Part shown: piece after piece, positions 1 to 8,369 of the stretch
Position numbering within the stretch: position 1 is the first letter of the stretch
How the letters are laid out: the number at the start of each line of letters is the position of its first letter
DNA from: Trichormus sp. M33_DOE_039
Lineage (GTDB): Bacteria; Cyanobacteriota; Cyanobacteriia; Cyanobacteriales; Nostocaceae
NCBI GenBank assembly: GCA_015296085.1
Contig: DVDT01000096.1
Span: 1 to 55,621 of the forward strand
Reading direction: 5' to 3'
Length of the DNA stretch: 55,621 nucleotides
Position numbers and translations under genes: made by a program
The notes under the pieces: generated by a model
The model's database searches: none
The model's input: the letters and a program-made list of their open reading frames with translations, nothing else
What the model was told of the DNA's origin: nothing

Positions 1-202
1 CATGTTGTTGAGATTAATCTCATTTGTGAAACTTAGTGACAAAATGATTCCACTTTAATCGCTTCTTTTATCACTTAGATTTTTGCTCAATCCTTACAGA
101 ATAAGCTTTTGAGCTTCTGGCTTAACCCGAACTCAGGTTAACTAGCAAGTTTTGTATCGGAGTGAAATCCCGATGAAAAAAATTAACAGCGAATTGATTT
201 AA

Positions 203-550
203 TTACTGTTGATATGTATAAGTTATGCCATCAAGCTGCATCGTCACTACACCATTTTTTTCTTGAGGTGGCTGAGTAATTTGAAACTCTTTTTTAATCG
301 GGCCTAAACCAATTGTCAGAGTTTTGTCTGTAAAAGTTGTTGCACCACCTGTGACTGAACTATTGGAAGTCTTGAAGTCGCCGCCACCATCTAGATAGAT
401 TTTGACAAAGGTGCCATCCTTAGCTACCCAATTACCGATGTAAATTTGTTGCTCTGTACTTAGGGGAGTTTTATTAACACTACAACTAGAAACAATAGGC
501 ACAACAGCGAGAGTGGTAATCAGTGCGGGTACGGTTATTCGGCTAAACAT
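203..550 (-). CDS. small hypothetical lipoprotein
   Basis: Predicted 115-residue exported lipoprotein of unknown function. The open frame extends upstream to 616, but I place the start at the ATG ending at 550 because it puts a classic lipoprotein signal at the N-terminus: a short basic start, a hydrophobic stretch and the lipobox VSSC with the acylated cysteine at residue 23. The mature part is about 90 residues, polar, with a beta-rich look (residues resembling a small lipocalin-like or DUF fold), but I recognise no named family. It lies 70 bp downstream of the sensor kinase gene on the same strand and could be co-transcribed with it. Seen: signal and lipobox. Inferred: membrane anchoring. 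Function unknown. Confidence 0.65.
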   Translation of the reverse strand: MFSRITVPALITTLAVVPIVSSCSVNKTPLSTEQQIYIGNWVAKDGTFVKIYLDGGGDFKTSNSSVTGGATTFTDKTLTIGLGPIKKEFQITQPPQEKNGVVTMQLDGITYTYQQ

Positions 551-620
551 AATTATAGACTGTTCGATGATTTGCTGATATGGTCTACAGCACAGCTTCC
601 CGCGTTTTCGGATCAAACTC

Positions 621-2615
621 TTATTTAGATTTCAGAGAAGCAGCTGACGCAATTCTCTGAGCTTTTATAGGAATTTCAATCACAAACTTTGTCCCTTGTC
701 CTAGTGTGGAGTCACACCAAAGATTACCGCCATGCTTCTGGGTGACAATTTGATAGCTGACAAATAAACCTAAGCCTGTACCTTTACCAACAGGTTTGGT
801 AGTGAAGAAAGGATCAAATAGTTTAGAGCGAATCTCTTCGGGAATGCCTGCACCATTATCAGAAATCATAATCATCACTTGGTTAGTGTCGATTTGACGA
901 GTCTGAATCCAGATGTTGTTGACAATATCTTGAAACAAACGCCCCTGATTAGATGCTTCTAAAGCGTCAACAGCATTGTTTAAAAGACTCATAAACACTT
1001 GATTTAGGGAGCTAGCATCAGATTCAATTGGTGGTAACTCACCATAATCTTTAATTACCTGAATCTCAGGGCGATCGCTTGTCGCCTGCAATCGATGTTG
1101 TAAAATCACCAAAGTGCTATTAATTCCTTGATGAATATCTACCGCCTTCCATTCTGCTTCATCTAAGCGCGAGAAATTACGCAGTGATAACACAATAGTA
1201 TGGATGCGCTCAGTCCCAATTTTCATGGACTGAATAATCTTGCTTAAATCTTCCTGTAAAAAATCAAGTTCCAATTTATCCAATTCTGTGTGCAGGGTTT
1301 CGGGTGGGTGGGGATAGTGCTGTTGGTAAGTTTGCAATGCTCTCAACAAACCTTGGATATGCTCAGAAAGATAAATTAAGTTGCCATGAATAAAACTCAC
1401 CGGATTATTGATTTCATGGGCAATTCCTGCCACCATCTGTCCTAATGCAGACATTTTCTCACTGTGAAGCATTTGTAATTGAGTCTGTTTCAGGGTTTCT
1501 AGGGTTTGCTTCAGGGTTGTATTCTTTTCATTTAATTCTTCTGTTCTTTGGTGAACTCGAACTTCCAGTGTTTCATTAGTTCTAGCTAATTCGGCAAAGG
1601 CTAAACTGAGCTTGGTTTGTGCTTGTATTCGTTCTGCAATTGTTGCTGTCAGTACCAGAATTGTGAGTGTAATTACGCCAATAAAAGATTGTAGTAAAAG
1701 CAAAGATTGATTGAGATCCTTCGTCACAAAACCACCTTTGCCATTAACTGTGGCAATGACAGCGATCGCTGCCACAATAAAAGTTAACAGGGTTGCAACT
1801 GGTTGTCCCAGTCGAAAGGCAGACCAAATCAACATCGGAATCAACATATACTCCAGGTGATACCCCTCACCAAAAGCAACTTTGCTCACAAGAATAACCA
1901 ACCCAATGAGGATACTTGGTTCTCCTACGATTAACCAGAATCTTAAAAACTGTAAGTTGCTTGGGAATAGTGGAAAATCACCCTCTGATGTTGAATTTAG
2001 AGATAACCATTGCCAGTTAGAATGTCGATTTTTTTCCATGAATTGTCCCCAACTCAACAGAATCGGAGTAACAATAAAAATTCCTGAAACATTAGAAATC
2101 CACCAAGTTAACCAAACTGTCCAGTATGCTGTCCAGGGAACTTTACCACTCAACGCCAAGGAAGCTACTCCCACAGTTGCATTGATACTTGGCCCCACCA
2201 TGCCAGTTAAAAGCAAAAATTTGAATACATCCTTGACACGCTCTAAGGGATAACGATAGTTGGTAATTTTCCGCAGTAGAACAGCACCCAACAGAGTCCC
2301 TAGCATTGTACCGATCGCAATTAAGAGAACTGGTAAGGTGGAAACTACCAAGGATAAAAAACTTGTTGAATCTCGGAACGCCCAGAAATTGGCGAGAAAT
2401 GAACCCACCAACACACCCCACCCCATCCAGTTACCAAACAACAAAACAGCCCCAGAAGCAATCCCATCCGGTGGCCAAACTGGAGTGACATCTTGGGGTG
2501 TAGAGGCAAGATGACGTGAAATTTCAGCCATCCCATAGTAGGCAATCGCCAAAACAATGGTTCCTCCGATTTGCCTTAGCACATCAGGAAATATCAGGGC
2601 TTTTGGTTGAATCAT
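621..2615 (-). CDS. MASE1-domain sensor histidine kinase
   Basis: A 664-residue membrane-bound sensor histidine kinase. The first about 330 residues are a MASE1-type integral membrane sensor with eight or more hydrophobic segments and the early motif [10 protein letters not shown] typical of that family. A coiled coil (about 335-385) leads to the HisKA domain with the phospho-acceptor histidine at residue 400 in GIAHEINNP. The ATPase domain follows with N-box LNNAVDAL, G1 box [11 protein letters not shown]-box FDPFFTTKP and G2 GTGLGL, all intact. No receiver or HAMP domain is present and no response-regulator gene is adjacent, so its partner is unknown. No clear ribosome-binding site precedes the ATG. 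The ligand of MASE1 is not established; linkage to the BMP importer upstream on the same strand is only positional. Confidence 0.93.
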   Translation of the reverse strand: MIQPKALIFPDVLRQIGGTIVLAIAYYGMAEISRHLASTPQDVTPVWPPDGIASGAVLLFGNWMGWGVLVGSFLANFWAFRDSTSFLSLVVSTLPVLLIAIGTMLGTLLGAVLLRKITNYRYPLERVKDVFKFLLLTGMVGPSINATVGVASLALSGKVPWTAYWTVWLTWWISNVSGIFIVTPILLSWGQFMEKNRHSNWQWLSLNSTSEGDFPLFPSNLQFLRFWLIVGEPSILIGLVILVSKVAFGEGYHLEYMLIPMLIWSAFRLGQPVATLLTFIVAAIAVIATVNGKGGFVTKDLNQSLLLLQSFIGVITLTILVLTATIAERIQAQTKLSLAFAELARTNETLEVRVHQRTEELNEKNTTLKQTLETLKQTQLQMLHSEKMSALGQMVAGIAHEINNPVSFIHGNLIYLSEHIQGLLRALQTYQQHYPHPPETLHTELDKLELDFLQEDLSKIIQSMKIGTERIHTIVLSLRNFSRLDEAEWKAVDIHQGINSTLVILQHRLQATSDRPEIQVIKDYGELPPIESDASSLNQVFMSLLNNAVDALEASNQGRLFQDIVNNIWIQTRQIDTNQVMIMISDNGAGIPEEIRSKLFDPFFTTKPVGKGTGLGLFVSYQIVTQKHGGNLWCDSTLGQGTKFVIEIPIKAQRIASAASLKSK

Positions 2616-2625
2616 CCGTTTTGTG

Positions 2626-2696
2626 GCTGCTCGATATCAACGTTACTTTCTATACATAGAATGCCCTTTTCTTTTAAAGTCGGAACATCGAGCAGC
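2626..2696. repeat. 10-bp inverted repeat upstream of sensor kinase
   Basis: Perfect 10-bp arms GCTGCTCGAT (2626-2635) and ATCGAGCAGC (2687-2696) separated by 51 bp, in the gap between the ABC ATPase and the sensor kinase. It starts 11 bp before the kinase start codon. It could be a regulator site or an mRNA structure closing off the upstream gene; no T-run follows on the minus strand, so a simple terminator is unlikely. Confidence 0.4.
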
Positions 2697-2727
2697 TAGG
2701 AAAATGGGGACTGGGGAAGGAGCATTT

Positions 2728-4209
2728 TCAAGAATTAATCTTTCCTCCGGCCATCAATAAACCAATTTCCTTAACTGTTGTGGTTTGTGCGTCCAAAATT
2801 CCCACAAACTCACCCTTGTACATTACCGCAATGCGATCGCTAATCGCCATCACTTCTTCCAACTCAGTAGAAATATACACAATTGCCGCACCGCGATGCC
2901 CGCGGCGGGCTGTGCCTACGCGTTCTCTTAACAAGCGTGAATGTACCGCACTTGTCGCCCCCACATCTAACCCCCGTGTAGGCTGCATCGCCACAATTAA
3001 ATCAGGTTCTCCGGCGAGTTCTCGCGCTAATACTACCTTTTGTTGATTTCCCCCTGATAGCTGACTTACTTGAATCTCTTCCCCAGTCGCCCGAATATCA
3101 AACTCTTGCATTGCAGTTTGGGCATGATTTTTAATCACTGCTGGTTGTAATAAGAAATGACGACAAAAAGGCGAGTTTTTAAACATCTTTAAAATCAGAT
3201 TTTGAGCAATACTAAATTGCAACACTAAGCCCATTTTTTGTCTATCTTCAGGGATGTAACCAATAGTATTTTCTGCGGTGATTTTACCCTGCTGAACGCG
3301 CCGCAAACCTGCAATAGCATCAGCTAATTCTCTCTGTCCATTCCCATCTACCCCAGCAATACCGAAAATTTCCCCAGCCTGCACTTGAAAGGACACACCA
3401 CGCACAGCCGTCACACCTCTATCATCCGCAACGTGCAAACCCTGTACTGACAAGACAACCTTTCCTGGTGACGGTGGTGATTTATCAACTTGCAGTGCAA
3501 CTTCCCGCCCCACCATTAACTCCGCTAGCTGCTGTGGTGTAACGCCTTGAGTCGGCGTATTAGCTATAACTTTTCCCCGACGTAACACGGTGACTGTATC
3601 GCAGAGATTCATCACCTCTTCTAACTTGTGACTAATAAAAATAATCGTGTTACCAGCCACCGCTAGGCGACGCAGAACGACAATTAACGATTCCACTTCT
3701 GGAGGTGTTAAAACTGCCGTTGGTTCATCGAGAATCAATATTTTCGCCTGACGGTAAAGCACCTTGAGAATTTCTACCCGTTGCTGTACACCCACAGGTA
3801 AGTTTTCAACTTTAGCACTGGGGTCAATTTCTAAGCCGTAACTCTGGGATAAAGCCGCAATTTCTTGTTGTTTTTGTCGCAGATTTAAATGTAATGTTTT
3901 TTCTCTACCTAAAATAATATTTTCTGTGACCGTTAATTGAGGAACTAGCATGAAATGCTGGTGAATCATGCCAATTCCCAATTGAATCGCAGTATTAGGT
4001 GAAGTTATTTTTACTGGCTGATTTTGCAGATAAATTTGACCTGCATCAGGTTGATACAGTCCACTAATAATATTCATTAAAGTGGTCTTTCCTGCGCCAT
4101 TCTCACCCAGAATCGCATGAATTTTACCAGTATCAACACTCAAACTAATATTATCATTAGCGACAAATGAGCCAAAGCATTTAGTAATGTTTTCTAATCT
4201 TAAAGACAT
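2728..4209 (-). CDS. BMP-family (nucleoside/purine-type) ABC importer ATPase, double NBD
   Basis: A 493-residue fused ATPase of the type that energises BMP (basic membrane protein) family nucleoside importers, resembling YufO/RbsA-type proteins. NBD1 has Walker A GENGAGKTT (35-43), a degenerate signature LPVGVQQR (137-144) and Walker B ILILDEPTA (157-165). NBD2 has a degenerate Walker A GVDGNGQRE (286-294), signature LSGGNQQK (384-391) and the region LIVAMQPTRGLDVG. Having one degenerate and one canonical site is normal for this family. Residues about 431-438 (VGTARRGH) are an extra segment encoded by a dispersed palindromic repeat inserted in frame. The binding protein lies 90 bp upstream; the two permeases normally encoded alongside are absent from this locus. 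Substrate is inferred as purine nucleosides only by family. Confidence 0.9.
   Translation of the reverse strand: MSLRLENITKCFGSFVANDNISLSVDTGKIHAILGENGAGKTTLMNIISGLYQPDAGQIYLQNQPVKITSPNTAIQLGIGMIHQHFMLVPQLTVTENIILGREKTLHLNLRQKQQEIAALSQSYGLEIDPSAKVENLPVGVQQRVEILKVLYRQAKILILDEPTAVLTPPEVESLIVVLRRLAVAGNTIIFISHKLEEVMNLCDTVTVLRRGKVIANTPTQGVTPQQLAELMVGREVALQVDKSPPSPGKVVLSVQGLHVADDRGVTAVRGVSFQVQAGEIFGIAGVDGNGQRELADAIAGLRRVQQGKITAENTIGYIPEDRQKMGLVLQFSIAQNLILKMFKNSPFCRHFLLQPAVIKNHAQTAMQEFDIRATGEEIQVSQLSGGNQQKVVLARELAGEPDLIVAMQPTRGLDVGATSAVHSRLLRERVGTARRGHRGAAIVYISTELEEVMAISDRIAVMYKGEFVGILDAQTTTVKEIGLLMAGGKINS
2893..2924. repeat. dispersed palindromic repeat inserted in frame in the ABC ATPase
   Basis: GC-rich segment with the hairpin core GCCCGC-G-GCGGGC followed by TGTGCCTACGC. 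It matches the style of short dispersed repeats of Nostoc genomes and encodes the residues VGTARRGH that do not belong to the ATPase fold, between the second Walker B region and its H-loop region. The surrounding reading frame stays open. Related sequences occur near 6550, 12080, 22560 and 44045 in this window. Confidence 0.7.
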
Positions 4210-4240
4210 TTAATTTATTCGATATAAATATTTTGGTTGG

Positions 4241-4291
4241 TAATAAGCATTTTAGTGCTGATAGAACAAGGACTAAAGTCCTTACTACAAA
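4241..4291. repeat. palindromic repeat, AAAGTNCTTACTAC family, copy 1
   Basis: Copy 1 of a short palindromic repeat with the signature ACTAAAGTCCTTACTACAAA, in the gap between the BMP lipoprotein and its ATPase. Two further copies lie at 16631-16690 and 47133-47190. Each can fold into a hairpin in which AGCACTAAAGTGCT-like arms pair. Here it lies inside a probable operon and may attenuate or stabilise the message. Confidence 0.7.
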
Positions 4292-4299
4292 CTTTTTAT

Positions 4300-5346
4300 T
4301 CATGCTTTTTTGGCACAGCGTGTATCTTTACCAGTTTCCCGACAATTTTCAAAATAAATTTTCTTATCGATAATATCTTGTTTAACTTTCAGAGAATTTT
4401 GTTGAATAGCTTCCGGTACAGCTACGCCAAATTTACCCAATGCTAATATATCTGGTCTTTCTAATCCGATAGTATATATCTGTCCTTTGATTTGTTTTTG
4501 TTGTGCTAATTCTGCTAAATAAGCTATGGCAATATCTAATCTTTTTACTGCACTGGTTAACACAGCTTTAGGTGCAACATCTAACTGATCTTTTGTATTA
4601 CCAAAAGCGTAAACACCTTTATCACTCGCTGCTTGTAGAACTGCGGGTGAAGCACTGTCTAACCATTGATAAATAACATCATTCCCAGCAGAGATTAAAG
4701 CTAGTGTTGCTTCTTTGGCTTTAGCAACATCATTCCAATCGCCTGTAAATGTAGAAGTAATTTGAATATTAGGTTTAATTGATTTTGCTCCTAATTCAAA
4801 ACCTCTGAATTCTTCTTGTGTAGCGGGAAATTCCTGCCCACCGATGTAGGCTAATTTATTAGATTTCGTCATCGCTGCACCGATGATACCGCAGAGATAA
4901 CTCCCTTGCAGATGATCTATTCGCAACGATGCGATATTTTCGCCTTTGAGATTGCCATTCACACCCACAAAAAAAGTATTAGGAAATTGTGCGGCGATTT
5001 GTTCAATAGCGGCATCAAATTGTCCCCCGTGGGCGAACACCAAATTATAACCTTTACGCGCAAAGTCTGACAAAGCTTCGGTTTGATCGGCTTGGGCGAC
5101 TTGTTCCACATAGGCAACTTCTGCACCTAGCTTTTGTTTAGCTAGGTTTACCCCTTCATAACCAGACTGATTCCAAGCTTTATCACTAATGACTCCAGGG
5201 AGTGCGATCGCTATTTTAAACCCTCCACCGCCACTATTAGCCGTTGGAGGTGTTGTCGGTTGGCTGCAAGCTTTGAGTAGTAAGCTGGTAGCAACGGTAG
5301 CTGAACTATACCAGACAAATTGACGGCGATTCAAATTGAGCGTCAT
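4300..5346 (-). CDS. BMP-family ABC transporter substrate-binding lipoprotein
   Basis: A 348-residue periplasmic binding protein of the BMP/PnrA family, which in characterised members binds purine nucleosides. The N-terminus combines a Tat-like twin arginine (NRRQFV, residues 6-11), a hydrophobic segment and a lipobox ending at Cys27 (LLKAC), so it is probably a Tat-exported lipoprotein. Family hallmarks follow: IAIALPGVISDKAWNQSGYEG, FAHGGQFDAAIEQIA, FFVGVNGN, SYLCGIIGAAMTKSNKLAYIGG and DVIYQWLDSASPAVLQAA. It precedes the ATPase gene on the same strand with only a palindromic repeat between. The opposite-strand pair starting near 5499 encodes a ureidoglycolate-lyase-like protein, which would fit purine or ureide uptake, but that link is inference. 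Confidence 0.9.
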   Translation of the reverse strand: MTLNLNRRQFVWYSSATVATSLLLKACSQPTTPPTANSGGGGFKIAIALPGVISDKAWNQSGYEGVNLAKQKLGAEVAYVEQVAQADQTEALSDFARKGYNLVFAHGGQFDAAIEQIAAQFPNTFFVGVNGNLKGENIASLRIDHLQGSYLCGIIGAAMTKSNKLAYIGGQEFPATQEEFRGFELGAKSIKPNIQITSTFTGDWNDVAKAKEATLALISAGNDVIYQWLDSASPAVLQAASDKGVYAFGNTKDQLDVAPKAVLTSAVKRLDIAIAYLAELAQQKQIKGQIYTIGLERPDILALGKFGVAVPEAIQQNSLKVKQDIIDKKIYFENCRETGKDTRCAKKA

Positions 5347-5498
5347 ATACTAACCTGAAGATTAAAAGTCATTTTGTTACTAAAATACTCTAAAGTCGTA
5401 AGTGTTTTTTGGGTAGACATATACCAATTTTCTCACTGTTGAGTGAGGACAAGCTGATATTAGTGAGTCAAACTAAAACGGTGGAAATTAGTAATCAG

Positions 5499-5948
5499 AT
5501 GCAGCCCATGAATAAGCATAAAGAACTTTTACGCGTTATTTTAGCCGTATCTCTCATCATTGTTGGCATCACACATTTCGCTATCCCAGCACCCTACGTC
5601 AAAATTATGCCACCACAACTTCCTTATCCTTTAGGGCTAGTTTATCTCAGTGGATTTTATGAAATTTTGGGTGGTATTGGTTTATTAATTCCCCCTGTTA
5701 GTCAGGCTGCGGCTTGGGGTTTAATTGCATTATTTATTGCGGTTTTTCCTGCTAATATTAACCAAGCAGTAAATCATATTAAGATTGAAAACATACCATA
5801 TTCAGAATCAAATTGGTTTCAATTAATTAGACTTCCCTTGCAAGCAGTTTTCATTGCTTGGGCTTGGTGGTACACACAACCTAGTGATAGAGAGAAACAA
5901 GCTTCTCTCATTCCTAAGTCACTTATACCTAAAGAATTACAATGGTAA
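5499..5948 (+). CDS. DoxX-like membrane protein
   Basis: About 149-residue four-helix membrane protein of the DoxX-like family. Hydrophobic helices span roughly residues 10-30, 48-68, 75-95 and 118-138; the conserved early GITHFAIPAPYVKIMPP and LGLVYLSGFYEILGGIGLL match the DoxX group that sits near oxidoreductases. Function in this group is unsettled. The open frame reaches back to a TTG at 5409, but ATGs at 5499 or 5508 place the start just before the first helix; neither has a strong ribosome-binding site, so the start is uncertain. The stop is 12 bp from the ureidoglycolate-lyase-like gene, so the two probably form an operon. Confidence 0.75.
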   Translation: MQPMNKHKELLRVILAVSLIIVGITHFAIPAPYVKIMPPQLPYPLGLVYLSGFYEILGGIGLLIPPVSQAAAWGLIALFIAVFPANINQAVNHIKIENIPYSESNWFQLIRLPLQAVFIAWAWWYTQPSDREKQASLIPKSLIPKELQW

Positions 5949-5960
5949 TTATAGAATTTT

Positions 5961-6455
5961 ATGAAGACATCCCCAGCAGTAGAACAATTACAAGCACAAT
6001 GGATTACTCCAGAAAATTTTCAACGTTATGGACAAGTAATTTTTCCTAGCAAAGATGGTAAGACTTTCGATGCTGAAGATGCTCAATTGAACTTAAAAAA
6101 TGGTACTCCCCGCTTTTATATTATGCGACTACAAAAGCGAGGACGTAAGTTTAATAAAATTACTCGTCATGTGCAATGTACGCAATGTTTAGGTTCTCTA
6201 GAAGGGAAGGATTGGCTAATTGCCGTTTGTCCTCCCCATAATGATCTGCATGAACCAGTATTATCTGAAATCGCTGCCTTCCGTATTCCTGGTAATTGTT
6301 TTATTAAATTAAATGAAGGTACTTGGCACGCTGGGCCATATTTTGATCATGAGTTCGTAGATTTTTATAATTTAGAACTTGCTGATACAAATGTGGTAGA
6401 TCATTTCACCCATGATTTTTTGAAAGGACAACAGTTGGAATTTGAGATGGTTTAA
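5961..6455 (+). CDS. ureidoglycolate lyase (AllA) family protein
   Basis: A 164-residue cupin-fold protein resembling ureidoglycolate lyase, which in allantoin breakdown releases urea and glyoxylate. Supporting motifs are ITRHVQCTQCLGSLEGKDW (about residues 68-86), IPGNCFIKLNEGTWHAGP (about 110-127) and the C-terminal FYNLELADTNVVDH, all characteristic of the AllA family; length is typical. No allantoinase or allantoicase is present in this window, so the pathway assignment rests on family only. It is the second gene of a pair with the DoxX-like gene and stands divergent from the BMP importer lipoprotein, hinting at a shared purine/ureide theme. Confidence 0.82.
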   Translation: MKTSPAVEQLQAQWITPENFQRYGQVIFPSKDGKTFDAEDAQLNLKNGTPRFYIMRLQKRGRKFNKITRHVQCTQCLGSLEGKDWLIAVCPPHNDLHEPVLSEIAAFRIPGNCFIKLNEGTWHAGPYFDHEFVDFYNLELADTNVVDHFTHDFLKGQQLEFEMV

Positions 6456-6740
6456 ATTTAAAAATGGTTTTAGGGGCAAGGGTATAATACCGTTTCTTAA
6501 TGAAGATGCACTTTTCACGGGATCTAAAAACCCCTCTCCATAGCTTGCTTCCCGTTCACGTCAGCGTCTCCGAAGGAGAAGGGTACCTCTCCCCTGCAAG
6601 GAGAGAGGCTTTGATTCTTGCTCCCCTTCCCTTGTAGGGAAGGGGTTCGGGGTTAGGTTTCAAGTTCACTTTTCCACATAGCATGAAAAGTCAGATAGAG
6701 AATTGGTATAAGAACTCATGCTTCATTAGATGGTAATAAA
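6456..6740. other. intergenic region with long repeat
   Basis: About 285 bp between two convergent genes. Most of it is one dispersed repeat (6526-6660, listed separately); the rest is AT-rich with no ORF or tRNA. Near 6550-6580 the segment CGTCAGCGTCTCCGAAGGAGA resembles the short dispersed repeat found at 2893 and 44045. Confidence 0.6.
6526..6660 (+). repeat. dispersed long repeat, copy A (inverted copy at 19335-19449)
   Basis: About 135 bp with the succession ACCCCTCTCCATAG, a variable middle, TACCTCTCCCC, GAGAGAGGCTTTGATTC, GCTCCCCTTCCC and GGGGTTAGGTTT. The same succession is found in reverse orientation at 19335-19449, with a different middle. The shared blocks are near-identical and the middle appears to be an exchanged sub-repeat. 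No coding capacity. It sits between convergent genes, where it could act in transcription termination. Confidence 0.8.
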
Positions 6741-7595
6741 TTATGCAAAAACTACTGTTCTATTACCGTACACTAATATTCGATTTTGCAGGTGTGAACG
6801 TACTGCCCTAGCTAATACTACTCTTTCCAAATCTTTGCCTTTTCTAATTAAATCTTCTACTTCATCGCGGTGGCTAACTCTAACTACATCCTGCTCAATA
6901 ATTGGCCCTGCATCTAACTCCGCAGTGGCATAATGAGCCGTCGCGCCAATGACTTTGACTCCCCGTTCAAAAGCCCTGTGATAAGGATTAGCTCCAACAA
7001 ATGCAGGTAAGAATGAGTGGTGGATATTAATAATTTGAGGAAATTTGGCAATAAAATCTGGACTAACAATTTGCATATATTTAGCTAAAACAACTAAATC
7101 TATTTTGTATTGTCGGAGTAATTCTAGTTGCTTGGCTTCTTGTTCCAGTTTGTTTTCTTTATTAATGGGAATATGATGAAAGTCAATGCTAAATTGGTCG
7201 GCAACTGTTTTTAAATGCGGATGGTTACTAATAATTAGGGGAATTTCAGCATTAATTTCTTGAGCGCGTTGCCGCCATATTAAATCATAAAGGCAATGAT
7301 CTTGACGACTTACCCAAATAGCAATTCGGGGGATTGTATCAGAAAAGTGAAGTTCCCATTTAGCACCTAAAGGTTGCGCGATCGCGTTAAATGCAGGACC
7401 AATTAGGTCTCGTGGTAAATTAAATCCATCTAGCTGCCATTCAATCCGAGAAAGAAATAACCCCGCTGCAAAGTCTGTGTGTTGGTCAGCGTGAATAATA
7501 TTACCACCATTGGCATAGATAAAGTTAGCAATTTTAGCTACTAGTCCCCGTTGATCTGGGCAGTAAATTAGTAAAGTTGCTGTTGAATGAGTCAT
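6741..7595 (-). CDS. purU: formyltetrahydrofolate deformylase
   Basis: A 284-residue PurU hydrolysing 10-formyl-THF to formate and THF, balancing one-carbon pools for purine and glycine metabolism. An N-terminal ACT domain (about 1-85, starting TATLLIYCPDQRGLVAKIANF) precedes the formyltransferase-fold catalytic domain. Catalytic landmarks are visible: the Asn in ISNHPHLK, the His in INIHHSFLPAFVGANPYHRA, and the Asp in ELDAGPIIEQDV. Length and domain order are standard. It is a single gene facing the ureidoglycolate-lyase pair. I see no riboswitch-like fold in the short leader. Confidence 0.96.
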   Translation of the reverse strand: MTHSTATLLIYCPDQRGLVAKIANFIYANGGNIIHADQHTDFAAGLFLSRIEWQLDGFNLPRDLIGPAFNAIAQPLGAKWELHFSDTIPRIAIWVSRQDHCLYDLIWRQRAQEINAEIPLIISNHPHLKTVADQFSIDFHHIPINKENKLEQEAKQLELLRQYKIDLVVLAKYMQIVSPDFIAKFPQIINIHHSFLPAFVGANPYHRAFERGVKVIGATAHYATAELDAGPIIEQDVVRVSHRDEVEDLIRKGKDLERVVLARAVRSHLQNRILVYGNRTVVFA

Positions 7596-7672
7596 AGTTA
7601 ATATAGGATAATTATCATAATTTAAGATATTTTGTAGAGATTTATATTACTTATGCCCATAGTTTTTCGATA

Positions 7673-8293
7673 TTATTGACTCTTTGTGGGAGTAGCTTCA
7701 GGGGTGCTTGGTGTAGGTAGCTGTTCAACCTGATTTGCAGGTTGTTTCCACTCCGCTAACTCTCGATTCACTGCATTTTCAAAATCAGTAGATACCGACA
7801 GCACATTGAGATTGCCATTAGTTGCTGTAGTAGGGTCAACTAGGGCGTAAATAAAACTACGGTTAAAGTTAGGCTTACCTAAGATAATTTGATGAGTTGT
7901 TTGATTTTTAAGTTTAATATCAATTGTTACCTGAGGTTGATCTAAACCAAATTCGCCAATTTGATTAGGTGTGACAGATACACTGCGATCGCTCTTCCCC
8001 TTCACCAACAAATCCATTAAATAAGAAACAATAGCATCATTCGCTGGTTCTGACACAGGAGACTTAATCAACCATTTAGGGTTGGGTTGGGGGTTACGTT
8101 CTAAATTCAGGGTCAGCTTTGCAGTCTTAATTGTCAAAGCCTGCACATCATCTTCAGCAAAAGAGAAAATCTGTTGCTTATTTTCCTTGGCTTCTTCACG
8201 CTGAGTTGCACCTTGAATTTCATAGAAATAAACAAAACCTCCTAACCCCAACGCCAATAAAACTAGAATTAATGTTGTTTTTGGTAGTTTCAT
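7673..8293 (-). CDS. DUF4340 domain protein of Gld-type ABC operon
   Basis: A 206-residue membrane-anchored protein with one N-terminal helix (about 7-25) and a beta-rich extracytoplasmic domain of the DUF4340 type (ALTIKTAKLTLNLER; GEFGLDQPQVTIDIKLKN; HQIILGKPNFNRSFIYA). DUF4340 genes typically follow GldG-like components of ABC-2 exporters. It is the last of four co-directional genes (ATPase, permease, GldG-like, this). The C-terminus is a proline/threonine-rich tail. Molecular role is unknown; likely a periplasmic accessory of the complex. Confidence 0.8.
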   Translation of the reverse strand: MKLPKTTLILVLLALGLGGFVYFYEIQGATQREEAKENKQQIFSFAEDDVQALTIKTAKLTLNLERNPQPNPKWLIKSPVSEPANDAIVSYLMDLLVKGKSDRSVSVTPNQIGEFGLDQPQVTIDIKLKNQTTHQIILGKPNFNRSFIYALVDPTTATNGNLNVLSVSTDFENAVNRELAEWKQPANQVEQLPTPSTPEATPTKSQ

Positions 8294-8369
8294 AGTTGTT
8301 AGTCTTTAGTTGTTAGTCAATGGGAATTGGGGTAACATCTACCTTTTCTCCCATTCCCAATTCCCCATA

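Noticed and set aside
1-202. Hairpin-like sequences near 128-175 as terminator of the first lipoprotein gene
   Set aside because: Stems are 5-6 bp and the T-run is on the wrong side for the minus-strand gene.
4237-4446. 69-codon plus-strand frame antisense to the BMP lipoprotein 3' end
   Set aside because: It lies over a palindromic repeat and a well-supported gene on the other strand.
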